DNA from: Bacillota bacterium
Lineage (GTDB): Bacteria > Bacillota > UBA4882 > UBA8346
Direction of reading: 5' to 3'
DNA length: 64,000 nt
Assembly: GCA_023426245.1 (NCBI GenBank)
Contig: JAFABB010000040.1
Span: forward strand, 1 to 64,000
Shown here: piece after piece, positions 62,733 through 64,000 of the stretch
Numbering within the stretch: the stretch's first letter is position 1
How the letters are laid out: each line of letters begins with the position of its first letter
Notes under the pieces: generated by a model
What the model was told of the DNA's origin: nothing
The model's database searches: none
What the model saw: only the letters and a program-made list of their open reading frames with translations
Made by a program: the position numbers and the translations under genes

Positions 62733-63992
62733 TTAAGAAACATTGACTACTTTCTGTTTTTGTCCCTCGCTTCTAGCTTTAACCACATCATTCCAAGCTT
62801 CTTCAGGTAAAGGCTTATCAAAGCTACGGAAACCGGCTAACTGGAAGCCGTGTTTTTGCGCCAATTCTTTAAATAAACCGATGCTTTCCGTATTGATATC
62901 CACTCCCAAACTATGGTGCTCATAGCGGCCTTCCAATGCCAACATCATGGTCTCCGACATACAGGCATAAGCAAGTCCCTTTTCAAAACCGAAATTCCAC
63001 CCCAGATCCGGAGCACCCGGAACCGCAATGACCCCTCCATCGATTACCAAAACATCCGGTCGGGCTTCCTTTACTTCAACACTGACATCAGCCGGTCTGG
63101 CAACATCACAGACCACCGCGCCAAATTTTAGCATATCCGGAGTAATTAAACTATTAACCTGACTGGTTGCAGTGACTACAATATCTGCCGAAGGCAAATA
63201 ATTCTCCAAGTCCACTGTATAAATGATCGGTGATTCCCCAGTAACTTGTACTGCAAACTCCTGAAATTGCTCAATTTCAGCGCCTGGCGGCGGACACAAC
63301 GGATGATTTCTCACAAAGTCATAAATCGCCCCACCTGAATGTAAATCTTCCCGGCTTAAAAATTGGTATATCTCAGCGATAAGCTTCTGAAGCCGTCTGC
63401 GTCCATGTTCCTCATTATTAGGATTACCAATTAAAATTAAAGAATTGACCTTTTCGGCTAAAAATAAAGCTGTAGCCCGGCCGATTGAGCCGGTTGCCCC
63501 AACAACTGCCGCAACCGTTTCCTCAATTGGGACACCTAATCGTCTTGCCGCTTCCAATGTAGCATCAACTGCGGCAGCCACTGTATAACTATTTCCGGTC
63601 GTTAGGGCAACCCCAAGATTACGCAATTCACGGCCACCTTTGGTTACTACCGAAGTGTAAGCGCCCAAGCCGACAATTTTGGCCCCCCGCTCTTTGGCTA
63701 ATTTCACTGCAGAGGTTAGTTCCTTCATTACCTGTTCATGGGGCATATTCATTAACTCATCCGAAGTACGGGACACACTAATAAATTCACCATAAGCTTT
63801 TTTACCGGTTTTAGAAGTAATCCGCGCCTTGGAGACAACAAACGGTTCCAGAACATCATTCACTCTGTCAAATAAGTCTTTAATCTCGCCAGCTGAAAAA
63901 ATCTCCAGTGATTCTTCAAATTCACGGTAATTTCTTAAATACAATGGATGAACCAAAAAAGCGAACCGGCCCTCATCATCACCTTCCGGCAA
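62733..63992 (-). CDS. Long-chain acyl-ACP reductase-like NAD(P) enzyme (partial, runs off the edge)
   Basis: At least 419 residues are visible. The frame stays open to position 64000, so the true start probably lies beyond the window; the TTG at 63992 is only the first candidate. The core matches cyanobacterial acyl-ACP reductases: KIVGLGAYTSVV, LTTGNSYTVAAAVDATLEAARRLG, the Rossmann loop AVVGATGSIGRATALFLAE, ADIVVTATSQV and VCDVARPADVS, then VPGAPDLGWNFGFEKGLAYACMSETMMLALEGRYE. Such enzymes reduce fatty acyl thioesters to aldehydes. No aldehyde decarbonylase is near. It is upstream of, and co-directional with, the membrane complex. Confidence 0.68.
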   Translation of the reverse strand: MPEGDDEGRFAFLVHPLYLRNYREFEESLEIFSAGEIKDLFDRVNDVLEPFVVSKARITSKTGKKAYGEFISVSRTSDELMNMPHEQVMKELTSAVKLAKERGAKIVGLGAYTSVVTKGGRELRNLGVALTTGNSYTVAAAVDATLEAARRLGVPIEETVAAVVGATGSIGRATALFLAEKVNSLILIGNPNNEEHGRRRLQKLIAEIYQFLSREDLHSGGAIYDFVRNHPLCPPPGAEIEQFQEFAVQVTGESPIIYTVDLENYLPSADIVVTATSQVNSLITPDMLKFGAVVCDVARPADVSVEVKEARPDVLVIDGGVIAVPGAPDLGWNFGFEKGLAYACMSETMMLALEGRYEHHSLGVDINTESIGLFKELAQKHGFQLAGFRSFDKPLPEEAWNDVVKARSEGQKQKVVNVS

Positions 63993-64000
63993 TATGGGTT

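Overview
The window reads like the chromosome of an anaerobic, spore-forming, motile member of the Bacillota (Firmicutes). The support is a Spo0E-type phosphatase, a methyl-accepting chemotaxis protein behind a sigma-D-like promoter, strong GGAGG ribosome binding sites, TTG and GTG starts, and a membrane complex of the energy-converting hydrogenase type. I cannot place it to genus. No rRNA, tRNA or CRISPR array was recognised.

Layout. 1-1653: a 42-43 bp tandem repeat cut by a decayed IS3-family element, which itself carries a 114 bp hairpin (MITE-like) insertion. 1667-12017: a lacI-type repressor gene followed by a ten-gene, same-strand operon (ribokinase, RbsD-like pyranase, NitT/TauT-type ABC permease, binding protein and ATPase, PreA-like flavoprotein, DapA-family enzyme, Gfo/Idh oxidoreductase, two xylose-isomerase-like TIM barrels). 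Palindromic TTAAACGTTTAA operators precede both the repressor and the operon. The combination suggests uptake and dismantling of a ribose-containing compound that is not free ribose. 12018-13869: sparse DNA with a possible small RNA, an XRE regulator, a Spo0E protein and GCGCAGAGG repeats.

13870-23057: housekeeping genes on the minus strand: ahcY with an HTH-methyltransferase fusion beside it, a Phd-Uma2 fusion, gyrA, rpiA, metF and recQ. 23315-25974: chemotaxis receptor and cyclophilin on the plus strand. 26123-40302: an L-rhamnose region with an ABC importer (binding protein, two permeases, ATPase), an orphan second sugar ATPase, a DeoR regulator, the catabolic genes rhaB-rhaA-rhaD-fucO (to L-lactaldehyde and 1,2-propanediol) and an AraC regulator. 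An approximately 85 bp repeat in opposite orientations brackets 31.2-41.6 kb.

40459-53537: mixed single genes and small operons: a FabH-like thiolase-fold enzyme, MATE pump, RmuC, a TetR regulator divergent from two flavodoxin-like reductases, a CAP-domain secreted protein, MerR-MFS-GNAT, a MenA/UbiA prenyltransferase, a TM1266-type regulator and a MarR-GNAT fusion. Two promoters 6 kb apart share the dyad GTTGAC-N3-GTCAAC. 53674-63992: serS, then a six-gene operon for a membrane complex like hydrogenase-4 (HyfB, C, E, F, G and a ferredoxin-HyfI fusion). Its large subunit has lost all four nickel-binding cysteines, so it is best called an energy-converting hydrogenase-related (Ehr) complex and not a hydrogenase. 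An acyl-ACP-reductase-like gene runs off the right edge.

The two most promising systems are the LacI-controlled ribose/flavoprotein/TIM-barrel operon (1.7-12.0 kb) and the cysteine-less Ehr complex (55.0-62.7 kb).
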